Shown here: piece by piece, positions 51,591 through 60,066 of the stretch
How positions within the stretch are numbered: position 1 is the stretch's first letter
Layout: every line of letters starts with the position of its first letter
Source of the DNA: Burkholderia sp. SRS-46
Lineage (GTDB): Bacteria > Pseudomonadota > Gammaproteobacteria > Burkholderiales > Burkholderiaceae
NCBI RefSeq assembly: GCF_004343775.1
Contig: NZ_PTXL01000011.1
Span: forward strand, 186,001 to 250,000
Direction of reading: 5' to 3'
DNA: 64,000 nucleotides
The notes under the pieces: model-generated
What the model was told of the DNA's origin: nothing
Database searches by the model: none
What the model saw: the letters and a program-made list of their open reading frames with translations, nothing else
Program-made: the position numbers and the translations under genes

Positions 51591-51640
51591 GATTTGCACT
51601 CCATATTTAAAAGTCAATGCGGACCGGCCGGATCCACGGT

Positions 51641-52426
51641 TCAGGTGACGACGCAATCGGGATGCGTGCGAAGCGCGCGACGGGCGTAATAGTCGAATGT
51701 CACGGCATCGCGCTTCGGCGTCGAGATCCAGTCGTGTGCTTCGCGCGCGAGCGCCGGCGGAACCGGCCGGATCGTGCCGGCCGACATCGCGAGCAACTGC
51801 AGCTTTGCGGCCCGTTCGATCAGCAAGGCGAGCATGCAGGCCTCCTCGATCGTCGTGCCGACCACCAGCTGGCCATGATGCGACAGCAGGATCGACCGCT
51901 TGTCGCCGAGCGCCTTCGAAATGATTTCGCCCTCCTCGTTGCCGACGGGCACGCCGGGCCAGTCTTTCAGGAACGCACAATCGTCATAGAGCGGGCACGT
52001 ATCCATATGCGATACGACGAGCGGCTGCTCGAGCATCGACAGTGCCGCGACGTGCGTCGGATGCGTATGGATGATGCAGTTCACGTCGGGGCGTGCCCGA
52101 TAGATCCACGTATGGAACCGATTGGCCGGGTTCGGAATGCCTTCGCCGTCGACGACGTCGAGATCCTCGTTGACCCGCAGCAGGTTCGCGGCCGAAATCT
52201 CGTCGAAACCCAGCCCCAGCCGCTGCGTATAGTAGGTGCCGGCTTCATCGGCACGGCAAGTGATCTGCCCGGCAAGGCCGGAATCATGCCCCGCATCGAA
52301 CAGAATCCGGCACGTGAGCGCAAGTTTCTGTCGCGCGGACCAGCCGCGCTCGCCCACCTCGCTCTCGAGACGCCGCTGCGCGAGCGCAACGAGCGCCGCC
52401 TTCGACAACTGCAGTGTTTCTGGCAT
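51641..52426 (-). CDS. Class II aldolase/adducin-family protein
   Basis: A 261-residue protein with the zinc-site pattern of the family: CIIHTHPTH (H120, H122) and a later LLSHHGQLVVG; the acidic catalytic position lies in the GFDEISAANLLRV segment. Such enzymes cleave or decarboxylate sugar phosphates and related hydroxy acids. It leads the transcript that continues into the DapA-family and MOSC genes and is divergent from an XRE-cupin regulator, whose palindrome sits between. Confidence 0.88.
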   Translation of the reverse strand: MPETLQLSKAALVALAQRRLESEVGERGWSARQKLALTCRILFDAGHDSGLAGQITCRADEAGTYYTQRLGLGFDEISAANLLRVNEDLDVVDGEGIPNPANRFHTWIYRARPDVNCIIHTHPTHVAALSMLEQPLVVSHMDTCPLYDDCAFLKDWPGVPVGNEEGEIISKALGDKRSILLSHHGQLVVGTTIEEACMLALLIERAAKLQLLAMSAGTIRPVPPALAREAHDWISTPKRDAVTFDYYARRALRTHPDCVVT

Positions 52427-52501
52427 ATAGCCTCCTCAATGGATCGGACCTGCCGCGTCATTCGCATCCGCCTGCGCTCTTCGCGACACTCCGTCGATTA
52501 T

Positions 52502-52518
52502 ATGACACTTTGTGTCAT
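52502..52518. promoter_or_regulatory. Palindromic operator between aldolase and XRE-cupin genes
   Basis: ATGACAC, 3 bases, GTGTCAT: a perfect 7-bp inverted repeat in a 130-base divergent region, 39 bases before the regulator's start. It fits an XRE-family operator. Confidence 0.6.
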
Positions 52519-52556
52519 GCGTTACAATCTGTTTTCCAAAAGAAACCTGTCACCCC

Positions 52557-53105
52557 ATGACGATTCGCCTGAAGCTGTTGAGAAAGCAAAAGGGCTGGAC
52601 GCTCGACGTGCTGGCCGACGAGACCGGCCTCACCAAGAGCTATCTGTCGAAGGTCGAGCGTGGCTTGAGCGTGCCGTCGATTGCCGTCGCGCTGAAACTG
52701 TCGAAGGCGCTGGGCGTCGACGTCGAACAACTGTTTTCGGAACGCAACAATCGCGAGCTGATCACCGTGACGCGCGGCGATGCGCGCACCGCGCCGGGCG
52801 ACACGTCCGTCGGCCATGCGCACGCGTTCGAGAGCATCGCGGCCGGCGTCGCGCCGAAGAAGATGCTGCCGTTCATCGTCCGTCCGCCGCACGACTTCGT
52901 CGCGTCGACGTTCCGCGAGCATGACGGCGAGGAATTCCTGTTCGTTCACAAGGGGCGCGTCGAGATCGAATTCCCGAACGAGACGGTGCAGCTCAAGGCC
53001 GGCGACTCGGTCTACTTCAACGCGCTGATTCCGCACCGCACGCGAAGCCTCGGCACGACGCAGGCGGAAATTCTGGTCATCGTGAGTCACGAAGACCAAG
53101 ACTAG
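52557..53105 (+). CDS. XRE-family regulator with C-terminal cupin domain
   Basis: A 182-residue protein: helix-turn-helix (LRKQKGWTLDVLADETGLTKSYLSKVERGLSVPSIAVALKLS, written for its parts LDVLADETGLTKSYLSKVE), then a cupin barrel (FREHDGEEFLFVHKGRVEIEF; LKAGDSVYFNALIPHRTRSLG). It is the common architecture of repressors that sense a pathway metabolite. It is divergent from the aldolase-DapA-MOSC genes and should control them through the palindrome in between. Confidence 0.92.
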   Translation: MTIRLKLLRKQKGWTLDVLADETGLTKSYLSKVERGLSVPSIAVALKLSKALGVDVEQLFSERNNRELITVTRGDARTAPGDTSVGHAHAFESIAAGVAPKKMLPFIVRPPHDFVASTFREHDGEEFLFVHKGRVEIEFPNETVQLKAGDSVYFNALIPHRTRSLGTTQAEILVIVSHEDQD

Positions 53106-53264
53106 GGCCTGTCCACGCTAATAACGGGCTTGCGCTGGCCCTAGCCTGTTTGCATTCCCTAGAATGATTCGCCGGTTTCCACCCGGCCGTTCTTCCGGAT
53201 AATGGCCGGCAGCCGCGCCCGCGCAGGCGCGCCGCCGACAACGACATTCCGGAGACCTCCCGCC

Positions 53265-53948
53265 GTGACCGCCACGCTTCCTGCTCCGCTTCCCGCCGCC
53301 TATCGCCGCCTCTGGCCGCTCGCCGTCGCCGCCGCACTCGTGTACGGCGCCTCGCTCGCCGCCGCGCCCTATCCCGGACAAGCCGTCGCGAAGGCCGCGA
53401 TGGGCCTGCTGCTGCTCGCGGCCGGCAGCGCATGCGGCGCCGCGCGCGAACGCGCATGGCTGTGCGCGGCGCTCGCGACCGCCGTGCTCGGCGACGTGCT
53501 GCTCGCGCTGCCCGAATGGCCGCTGTCGTTCGTCGGCGGGCTCGGCGCGTTCCTGCTCACGCACCTGTTCTATTGCGCGATCTTCCTGCACTGGCGCGCG
53601 CGCCCGCACGGCTGGCGCATCGCGGCGCTGATCGGGCTGTGGCTCGCGGCGCCCGCGTTCTACGCGGCGTTCTTCCCGCATCTCGGCGCACTGGCCGCGC
53701 CGGTGGCCGTCTACATGCTGGTGCTGTGCGCGATGGCGAGCTTCGCGCTCGCCGCGCGCACCCGCGGCCCGCTCGTCGCGCTCGGCAGCCTGATCTTCGT
53801 CGGCTCCGACACGCTGATCGGCGTCGGCCGCTTCCTCGGCGGGTTCGCCGGCATCGACTACCTGATCTGGGCGCTGTACGCGCTCGCGCAGGTGACGATC
53901 GTGGCCGGGGTTTTCCATGAGACGGCCGGGCATTCGATCAGGCCCTGA
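53265..53948 (+). CDS. YhhN-family membrane protein (lysoplasmalogenase-like)
   Basis: A 227-residue polytopic protein with about eight helices and the family motifs GDVLLALPE, FLLTHLFYCAIFL and GSLIFVGSDTLIGV. Relatives hydrolyse the vinyl-ether bond of lysoplasmalogens; a bacterial role is not settled. I choose a GTG at 53265, after GGAGACC; an ATG at 53202 would add 21 residues of low-complexity sequence unlike the family. Confidence 0.85.
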   Translation: MTATLPAPLPAAYRRLWPLAVAAALVYGASLAAAPYPGQAVAKAAMGLLLLAAGSACGAARERAWLCAALATAVLGDVLLALPEWPLSFVGGLGAFLLTHLFYCAIFLHWRARPHGWRIAALIGLWLAAPAFYAAFFPHLGALAAPVAVYMLVLCAMASFALAARTRGPLVALGSLIFVGSDTLIGVGRFLGGFAGIDYLIWALYALAQVTIVAGVFHETAGHSIRP

Positions 53949-54133
53949 TTCGGTTTCAAACAGGCCGCCGCCCGCCGACGGCCTGCTCCCACCCCCGCCA
54001 GCCCATACCCGCCGGGCCTCGCAGGCCCGCCCGGCCACCCCGTTCCAAACCCGCTCCCGCCTTATTCCACGGGGCTTTGCGCCCTTAGAGGCTGCCGTCT
54101 AGCCCCTTGCGGTTTCCAGGTTCAGCCACTATC

Positions 54134-54153
54134 GTTACATCAAACAATGTAAC
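54134..54153. promoter_or_regulatory. TetR-style palindrome before the monooxygenase operon
   Basis: GTTACAT, 6 bases, ATGTAAC: perfect 7-bp arms, 33 bases before the start of the monooxygenase gene. No TetR gene is in the window on either side. Confidence 0.6.
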
Positions 54154-54185
54154 ATTCAAAAATGAGCCATAGCGGAGACTCCCGG

Positions 54186-55766
54186 ATGAATGCTCGCACT
54201 TTGCCTTTCGGCCCCCCTGGTCACGACGGCCTGGACGAAGCCGTCGACGTCGCCATCATCGGCACCGGCTTCGCCGGCCTCGGGATGGCCATTCGCCTGC
54301 GGCAGACCGGCGTGACGGATTTCGTCGTCCTCGAGAAGGCGGCGTCGGTCGGCGGCACCTGGCGCGACAACCACTACCCCGGGTGCGCGTGCGACGTGCA
54401 ATCGCACGTGTACTCGTTCTCGTTCGCGCCGAACCCGCGCTGGACGCGCATGTTCGCGCCGCAGCCGGAGATCCGCGCGTATCTCGAGGATTGCGTGCAG
54501 CGCTTCGGGATCGGCGCGCACCTGCGCCTGAACCACGCGCTGCAGCGCGCCGAATACGACGAGGCCGCGCAGCGCTGGCATCTCACGTTCGCGAACGGCA
54601 AGCGGCTGTCCGCGCGCGTGCTGGTGTCCGGGATGGGCGGCCTGTCGCGCGCCGCGCTGCCGGCGATCCCGGGCGTCGAGAACTTCAAGGGCCGTGCGTT
54701 CCACTCGCAGCAGTGGGACCACGACTATCCGCTCGAAGGCAAGCGCGTCGCGGTGATCGGCACCGGCGCGAGCGCGATCCAGTTCGTGCCGCAGATCGCG
54801 CCGCGCGTGAAGCAGCTCGCGCTGTTCCAGCGCACGCCGCCGTGGATCATGCCGAAGCCCGACCGCAACCTGTCGAAGCTCGAGCAATGGCTGTTCCGCT
54901 CGCTGCCGTTCACGCAGCAGGTGGTCAGGAGCGGCATCTACTGGATGCTCGAATCGCGCGTGCTCGGCTTCGCGATCCATCCGTCGCTGATGAAGAACGT
55001 GCAGAAGCTCGCGCTGCGCCACATCCGCAAGCAGATTCCCGATCCGGAGCTGCGTCAGGCCGTGACGCCGAACTACACGCTCGGCTGCAAGCGCGTGCTG
55101 ATCTCGAACGACTACTACCCGGCGCTGTCGCGCAAGAACGTCGACGTGGTCACGACCGGCATCGAGCGCATCGAGGACAACGCGGTCGTCACGACGGACG
55201 GCGTGCGCCATGAGGTCGACTGCCTGATCTACGGCACCGGCTTCCAGGTGGCCGATCCGTTCCCGCGCGGCGCGGTGATCGGCCGCGGCGGCCTCGACAT
55301 CGTCGATGCATGGCGCGACGGCGCGCATGCGTATCTCGGCACGACGCTGCCCGGCTACCCGAACTTCTTCATGATCGTCGGCCCGAACACCGGCCTCGGC
55401 CACAACTCGATGGTGTTCATGATCGAATCGCAGGTCGAGTACATCCTCGGCGCGCTGCGCGCGATGGCGCGCGAACGCGCCGACGCGATCGAGGTGCGCC
55501 CGCTCGTCGAGGCGCAGTTCAACCACGACCTGCAGGGCCGGCTGAAGAAGGCGATCTGGTCGACCGGCGGCTGCAAGAGCTGGTACCTCGACCCGCGCAC
55601 CGGCAAGAACACCACGCTGTGGCCGGGCTTCACGTGGCGCTTCCGGCAGGCGACGGCGCATTTCTCGATGGCCGACTACCACGCGTATCACGCGCCCCGC
55701 CGCGACGCCGCCACCGTGTCAGCCGCCGCGCCCGCCGCTTCCGCCCCTTCCGTTGAAGCGGCCTGA
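54186..55766 (+). CDS. Flavin monooxygenase, Baeyer-Villiger type
   Basis: A 526-residue enzyme: FAD motif GTGFAG (26-31), VGGTWRDNHYPGCACDV, the BVMO-like fingerprint F-K-G-x-x-x-H-x-x-x-W-D (167-178), and a second dinucleotide motif VIGTGASA. The Asp in place of the usual Pro of the fingerprint is common in one branch. NADPH and O2 are the expected co-substrates, with a ketone or aldehyde. It leads a four-gene operon with an SDR, a metal-dependent hydrolase and an alpha/beta hydrolase, which together suggest the oxidation of a hydrophobic alcohol or ketone to an ester and its hydrolysis. Start 54186 has a GCGGAGA site; ATG 54162 has none. Confidence 0.92.
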   Translation: MNARTLPFGPPGHDGLDEAVDVAIIGTGFAGLGMAIRLRQTGVTDFVVLEKAASVGGTWRDNHYPGCACDVQSHVYSFSFAPNPRWTRMFAPQPEIRAYLEDCVQRFGIGAHLRLNHALQRAEYDEAAQRWHLTFANGKRLSARVLVSGMGGLSRAALPAIPGVENFKGRAFHSQQWDHDYPLEGKRVAVIGTGASAIQFVPQIAPRVKQLALFQRTPPWIMPKPDRNLSKLEQWLFRSLPFTQQVVRSGIYWMLESRVLGFAIHPSLMKNVQKLALRHIRKQIPDPELRQAVTPNYTLGCKRVLISNDYYPALSRKNVDVVTTGIERIEDNAVVTTDGVRHEVDCLIYGTGFQVADPFPRGAVIGRGGLDIVDAWRDGAHAYLGTTLPGYPNFFMIVGPNTGLGHNSMVFMIESQVEYILGALRAMARERADAIEVRPLVEAQFNHDLQGRLKKAIWSTGGCKSWYLDPRTGKNTTLWPGFTWRFRQATAHFSMADYHAYHAPRRDAATVSAAAPAASAPSVEAA

Positions 55767-55788
55767 GACCCGAACAGGAGCAACCGAC

Positions 55789-56724
55789 ATGAGAGATTTC
55801 GCCAACAAGGTCGCCGCGATCACCGGCGCGGGCTCGGGCATGGGCCGCTCGCTCGCGCTGCAGCTCGCGCAGGCCGGCTGCCACGTATCGCTCGCCGACA
55901 AGAACGCGATCGGCCTCGCCGAAACCGAGCGGATCGTGCGTGCGCTCGCGCCGCACGTGCGCGTGACGACGCGCACGCTGGACGTCGGCGACCGCGACGC
56001 GATGTTCGCGTGGGCCGACGACACCGCGCGGGAGCACGGCAAGGTCAACCTGATCTTCAACAACGCGGGCGTCGCGCTGTCGAGCACGATCGAGGGGATG
56101 GAATACAGCGATCTCGAATGGATCGTGAACATCAACTTCTGGGGCGTCGTGCACGGCACCAAGGCGTTCCTTCCGCACCTGAAGGCAGCGGGCGACGGCC
56201 ACGTGGTCAACACGTCGAGCATCTTCGGGATCTTCGCGCAGCCGGGCATGAGCGGCTACAACGCGACCAAGTTCGCGGTGCGCGGCTTCACCGAATCGCT
56301 GCGCCAGGAGCTCGACATGATGAACTGCGGCGTGTCGGCCACCTGCGTGCACCCGGGCGGCATCCGCACCAACATCGCGCAGTCGAGCCGCGTCGCGAAG
56401 AACATGGTCGGCTTCATGGTCGAGAGCGAACAGCAAGGCAAGGACGAATTCGAGAAATTCTTCATCACGACGGCCGAGGACGCCGCGCGCACGATCCTCG
56501 CCGGCGTGCGCAGGAACAAGCGCCGCGTGCTGATCGGCCGCGACGCGCGCGGCGCCGACTGGCTCGCGCGCATCCTGCCCGCCGCCTATCAGGCACTGGT
56601 TGTGTTCGCAACCAGACACGAGGCCGCGAAGGCGCGCCGCCGCGCCGCGCGCAACCCGGGCACACCCGCGCCGGCTCACGCAACCTACAACAACGCAGGC
56701 AATCAGGGAGGAGATCAATCATGA
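55789..56724 (+). CDS. Short-chain dehydrogenase/reductase
   Basis: A 311-residue SDR with the cofactor motif TGAGSGMG (12-19), NNAG (91-94), Ser144 and the Y157-x-x-x-K161 pair (GYNATKFAV). The 45-residue C-terminal extension after VLIGRDARGADWLARILP is hydrophobic then basic, typical of membrane-associated SDRs. It would oxidise an alcohol to the ketone used by the monooxygenase, or the reverse. Start behind AGGAG. The stop overlaps the next ATG (ATGA). Confidence 0.92.
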   Translation: MRDFANKVAAITGAGSGMGRSLALQLAQAGCHVSLADKNAIGLAETERIVRALAPHVRVTTRTLDVGDRDAMFAWADDTAREHGKVNLIFNNAGVALSSTIEGMEYSDLEWIVNINFWGVVHGTKAFLPHLKAAGDGHVVNTSSIFGIFAQPGMSGYNATKFAVRGFTESLRQELDMMNCGVSATCVHPGGIRTNIAQSSRVAKNMVGFMVESEQQGKDEFEKFFITTAEDAARTILAGVRRNKRRVLIGRDARGADWLARILPAAYQALVVFATRHEAAKARRRAARNPGTPAPAHATYNNAGNQGGDQS

Positions 56725-57626
56725 CGACACCGCAGATGATGCCGGTGCGGCGCGACATCCGCTTCGCGCTGCCGCCCGAACACGCGCGCGACTGGCATGT
56801 CCAGGGCGTACCCGTCACGCACTTCATGAACGCGCTGTCGCTGCTGTTCCCGGCCGGCGAGCGCTTCTTCATGGATTCGGTGCGCAACTACCGCGACCGC
56901 ATCGACGATCCCGAGCTGAAGAAGCAGGTGATCGGCTTCATCGGCCAGGAGGCGATGCACACGCGCGAGCACATCGAGTACAACGACCTGCTGCAGGCGT
57001 CGGGCCTGCCGGCGCACAAGCTCGACAAGCGCCTGTGGGCGATCCTCGGCTGGTTCAAGAAGGTGCTGCCGCACTCGATGCAGCTTGCGATCACGATCGC
57101 GCTCGAGCACTATACGGCGATCCTCGCGAACCAGCTGCTGTCGGGCCACGAGCACCGGATCGACGGTTCGGTCGAGGGCTACCAGCAGATGTGGATGTGG
57201 CATGCGATGGAAGAAACCGAGCACAAGGCCGTGTCGTACGACGTGTGGAACGCGGTGATGAAGCCGGGCCTCGGCAGCTACCTGCTGCGCACCGGCACGA
57301 TGCTGACGACGACCGTGATGTTCTGGACGATCGTGTTCGACTTCCACGTGCGCCTGATGACGGCGCACCGTCGCCGCCACGGGAAATTCGGCGGCATGTG
57401 GCGTCTCGTGAAATACCTGTACAGCCCGAAGAACGGCGTGTTCCCGAGCATCGCGCGCGAATGGCTCGACTATTTCCGGCCGGGCTTCCATCCGTGGGAC
57501 CACGACAACCACCAGTACCTGCAAGGGCTCGACTCGCTGCTCGCGAACATCGACGCGACCAACGCGCGCCACGCGGCGCAGGCCGCGCCGCGCCGCGTGC
57601 CGCTGCACCCGGCCCCGCAGGCCTGA
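56721..57626 (+). CDS. PF10118-type predicted metal-dependent hydrolase
   Basis: A 301-residue helical protein with ferritin-like metal motifs: FPAGERFFMDSVR (E-x-x-x-x-x-D), FIGQEAMHTREHIEY (E-x-x-H) and MEETEHKAVSYDV (E-x-x-E-H). This pattern belongs to the PF10118 group of membrane-linked di-iron-like proteins. The function is unknown; it is often beside BVMO and SDR genes. One membrane-like segment (about 190-212) is visible. Confidence 0.85.
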   Translation: MTTPQMMPVRRDIRFALPPEHARDWHVQGVPVTHFMNALSLLFPAGERFFMDSVRNYRDRIDDPELKKQVIGFIGQEAMHTREHIEYNDLLQASGLPAHKLDKRLWAILGWFKKVLPHSMQLAITIALEHYTAILANQLLSGHEHRIDGSVEGYQQMWMWHAMEETEHKAVSYDVWNAVMKPGLGSYLLRTGTMLTTTVMFWTIVFDFHVRLMTAHRRRHGKFGGMWRLVKYLYSPKNGVFPSIAREWLDYFRPGFHPWDHDNHQYLQGLDSLLANIDATNARHAAQAAPRRVPLHPAPQA

Positions 57627-57630
57627 CGCG

Positions 57631-58530
57631 ATGACGCGCGCCAGCGAGATGCTGACCGTCCAGTCCGGCGACGTGAAGCTCGCCGTCTACGTGAGCGGGC
57701 CGCGCCGCGCGCCGCCCGTGATCCTCGTGCACGGCTACCCGGATTCGGCCGCGGTGTGGGCGCCGATCCGCGCGCGGCTTGCCAGGCGCTACCGCGTGAT
57801 CGCCTACGACGTGCGCGGCGCGGGCGCGTCCGACGCGCCGCGGCGCCGCGCCGACTACACGCTCGCGCGGCTCGCGTTGGACCTGAAGGCCGTCGCCGAC
57901 GCCACCTGCGGCGGGCGGCCGTTCCATCTCGTCGGCCACGACTGGGGTTCGATCCAGTGCTGGGAGGCGGTGACCGACCCGATGTGGCGCGGCCGCATCG
58001 CGTCGTACACGTCGATCTCGGGGCCGTGCCTCGACCACGTGTTCCGCGCGAAGCTGCGGCTCGGGCAGAGCCTGAAGTCGTGGTACATCGCGTTCTTCCA
58101 CCTGCCGCTCGTGCCGTCGCTGGTCTGGCGGCTCGGCGGCGCCGCGCTGTGGCCGCGCTGGCTGCAGTTCACCGAGCGCGTCCGCCCCGAACCCGATCCC
58201 GCGCAGCTGAAGAACGCGCTGAACGGCATGAAGCTGTATCGCGCCAACTTCGTCGCGCGCGCCCGGCGGCCGCGCGAGCGTCACGCGCAGGCGCCGGTGC
58301 AGATCCTGGTGCCGGTGCGCGACCGCTACGTGACGCCGGCGATGACGGTCGGCCTCGACCGCTGGCTCGGCGAGCACGTGCGCGAGGAAATCGCCGGCGC
58401 GCACTGGATCGTGCTGCGCGACCCCGACCTGATCGCGTCGCGGATCGACCGCTTCGCGGCCGCGCACGAGAAGAAGACCGCGCTGCCCGCTCAGCCGAGC
58501 GCCGGCAGGCGCCTGAACAACGTCTCGTAG
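57631..58530 (+). CDS. Alpha/beta hydrolase, epoxide-hydrolase/haloalkane-dehalogenase-like
   Basis: A 299-residue hydrolase: oxyanion motif HGYPDS (34-39), nucleophile Asp104 in VGHDWGS, and the late acid and His in the last 50 residues (GAHWIVLRD). The Asp nucleophile indicates an epoxide hydrolase or dehalogenase branch, not a plain esterase. It would complete the monooxygenase pathway. Its last 40 bases overlap the end of the convergent gene. Confidence 0.88.
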   Translation: MTRASEMLTVQSGDVKLAVYVSGPRRAPPVILVHGYPDSAAVWAPIRARLARRYRVIAYDVRGAGASDAPRRRADYTLARLALDLKAVADATCGGRPFHLVGHDWGSIQCWEAVTDPMWRGRIASYTSISGPCLDHVFRAKLRLGQSLKSWYIAFFHLPLVPSLVWRLGGAALWPRWLQFTERVRPEPDPAQLKNALNGMKLYRANFVARARRPRERHAQAPVQILVPVRDRYVTPAMTVGLDRWLGEHVREEIAGAHWIVLRDPDLIASRIDRFAAAHEKKTALPAQPSAGRRLNNVS

Positions 58531-59045
58531 TCGATCACGAGGCCGTCGTCGTCGATCTCCATCTCGGCGGTGAAATCGCGGAAGATGCCTTCGTAGCGGT
58601 AGCGCCGGCCCGGTTCGAGGCACACGTACGCCTGCTGCACCCGCGACACCTTCAGGTCGGGCGTCGACACGTAGACGACGTCGATCGGCCGCCGCTCGTC
58701 GCGCGCAAGCCCGAGACGGCCGATCGGCAATGAATTCGTGTACGGGGTGGCCGCGATGTCGATGTCGATGCAGCCGTCCAGCTCGGGCAGCGCCTGCCCA
58801 GCGCCGTCGCGCCAGTGGCCGAGCCCGTCGCCGTGGAGTTCGAGCGTGCCGCCGCCCATCACCTTGAGCACCGCGTAGCGCGCGCGCCATTGCGCGTCGC
58901 ACGCCACGCGGTATGCCAGCCCGTACGCGTTGCCGTACCGCTGGCCGACCACGGCGCTCTCTACGACGATCCCGTCGCCGCCCCGCGCGAACGTCAGATG
59001 TTCGATCCCGTCGCCCTCGAGCGACGCCCAGCGCACTTCTCGCAT
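58491..59045 (-). CDS. Putative glycolipid-binding protein (PF06475-like)
   Basis: A 184-residue all-beta protein with no signal peptide. It begins MREVRWASLEGDGIEHLTF and holds GLGHWRDGAGQALPELDGCIDIDIAATPYTNSLPIGRL, the pattern of the PF06475 'putative glycolipid-binding' family. The start at 59045 has a GGAGG site. It shares 40 bases with the end of the convergent hydrolase gene. The biological role is unknown. Confidence 0.8.
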   Translation of the reverse strand: MREVRWASLEGDGIEHLTFARGGDGIVVESAVVGQRYGNAYGLAYRVACDAQWRARYAVLKVMGGGTLELHGDGLGHWRDGAGQALPELDGCIDIDIAATPYTNSLPIGRLGLARDERRPIDVVYVSTPDLKVSRVQQAYVCLEPGRRYRYEGIFRDFTAEMEIDDDGLVIDYETLFRRLPALG

Positions 59046-59172
59046 CGTCCTGCCTCCTCGGTTGTTGTCGAATGCCGGGCATCGTCGCACAAATTCCGGG
59101 TATCCAGCATTCCCTATTACGGTGCATCGCAATCTGCCCTATGCTCGCGGCTCGTCCTGTTTCGCCGCCGTC

Positions 59173-60066
59173 ATGCCTACCGCCCATCCCGCCTCGCCGC
59201 CGATCGACCTGCGCATCTTGCTGCGCAGCATCGGCCAGATCGTGCTGCAGGCGAACGCGCTGACCGGCGCGCTGCTGCTCGCCGCGCTGGCGCTGACCGA
59301 CGCGCGGCTCGCGTGCGCGGCGCTGCTCGGCGCGGCGGCGGCCAACATGTGCGCCGTGCTGACGGGCGCCGCGCGCCGCGACGTCGAGCAAGGGCTGCAC
59401 GGTTTCAACGGCGCGCTCGCCGCGCTGGCCGCCGTCACGTTCGCGCCGCCGACGCTCGCGGCCGTCGCGCTCGCGCCGCTCGCCGCGATCGGCGCGGCGC
59501 TCGTGCAGCGCGCGCTGCGCCCCCTGCGGGGAAAGACGCGACAATGCCCGTATTCGAGCCCGTGCCTCGCGGTCACCGCGCTGTGGCTGCCGTTTGTCGC
59601 GGCGCAGCATGCGGATGCGGGCGTCGCGGCGCTCGCGCCGTCACTGCCGGCGTTCGGCCCGGCGCTGCTCGCCGGCGTCGCGCAAACCACCTTCGCGCAG
59701 GGCGCGTGGGCCGGCGCGCTGATGGTGGCCGGCCTCGCCGCCGCGTCGCGCCGCGCGGCCGCGTACGCGCTCGGCGGCGCGCTCGTGTCGACCGCGCTGC
59801 TGCTCGCGCTCGGCGCCGGCGCCGCGCCCTTCGCCGACGGCCTGCTCGGTTTCAACGGCGCACTCGCCGCGATCGCGCTGATGCCGCGCGGCGCGCGCGC
59901 CGCGTGTGCCGCCGTGGTGCTCGCCGCGCTGCTGCAGGCGCTTGCGATGCGCGCGGGCGTCACCGTGCTGACCGCGCCGTTCGTGCTCGCGTCGTGGTGC
60001 ACGGAGTGGGTCGTGCGCCGCTTTACCCTGGGAGATGCCGATGTCGTCATTCGCTCACCGTCCTGA
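59173..60066 (+). CDS. Urea transporter (UT family)
   Basis: A 297-residue membrane protein with two sequence-related halves, each with the family motif: GLHGFNGALAALA and LLGFNGALAAIA. About ten helices are visible, as in bacterial UTs (dvUT-like), which are passive urea channels. No urease or amidohydrolase gene is near. It runs in the same direction as, and overlaps, the class II aldolase gene by 26 bases. ATG 59173 is selected by homology-like length; an upstream ATG at 58930 would add 81 residues of low similarity. Confidence 0.82.
   Translation: MPTAHPASPPIDLRILLRSIGQIVLQANALTGALLLAALALTDARLACAALLGAAAANMCAVLTGAARRDVEQGLHGFNGALAALAAVTFAPPTLAAVALAPLAAIGAALVQRALRPLRGKTRQCPYSSPCLAVTALWLPFVAAQHADAGVAALAPSLPAFGPALLAGVAQTTFAQGAWAGALMVAGLAAASRRAAAYALGGALVSTALLLALGAGAAPFADGLLGFNGALAAIALMPRGARAACAAVVLAALLQALAMRAGVTVLTAPFVLASWCTEWVVRRFTLGDADVVIRSPS

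Noticed and set aside
57091-59610. Long minus-strand frame crossing three genes
   Set aside because: It crosses unrelated + and - genes and has no family pattern.
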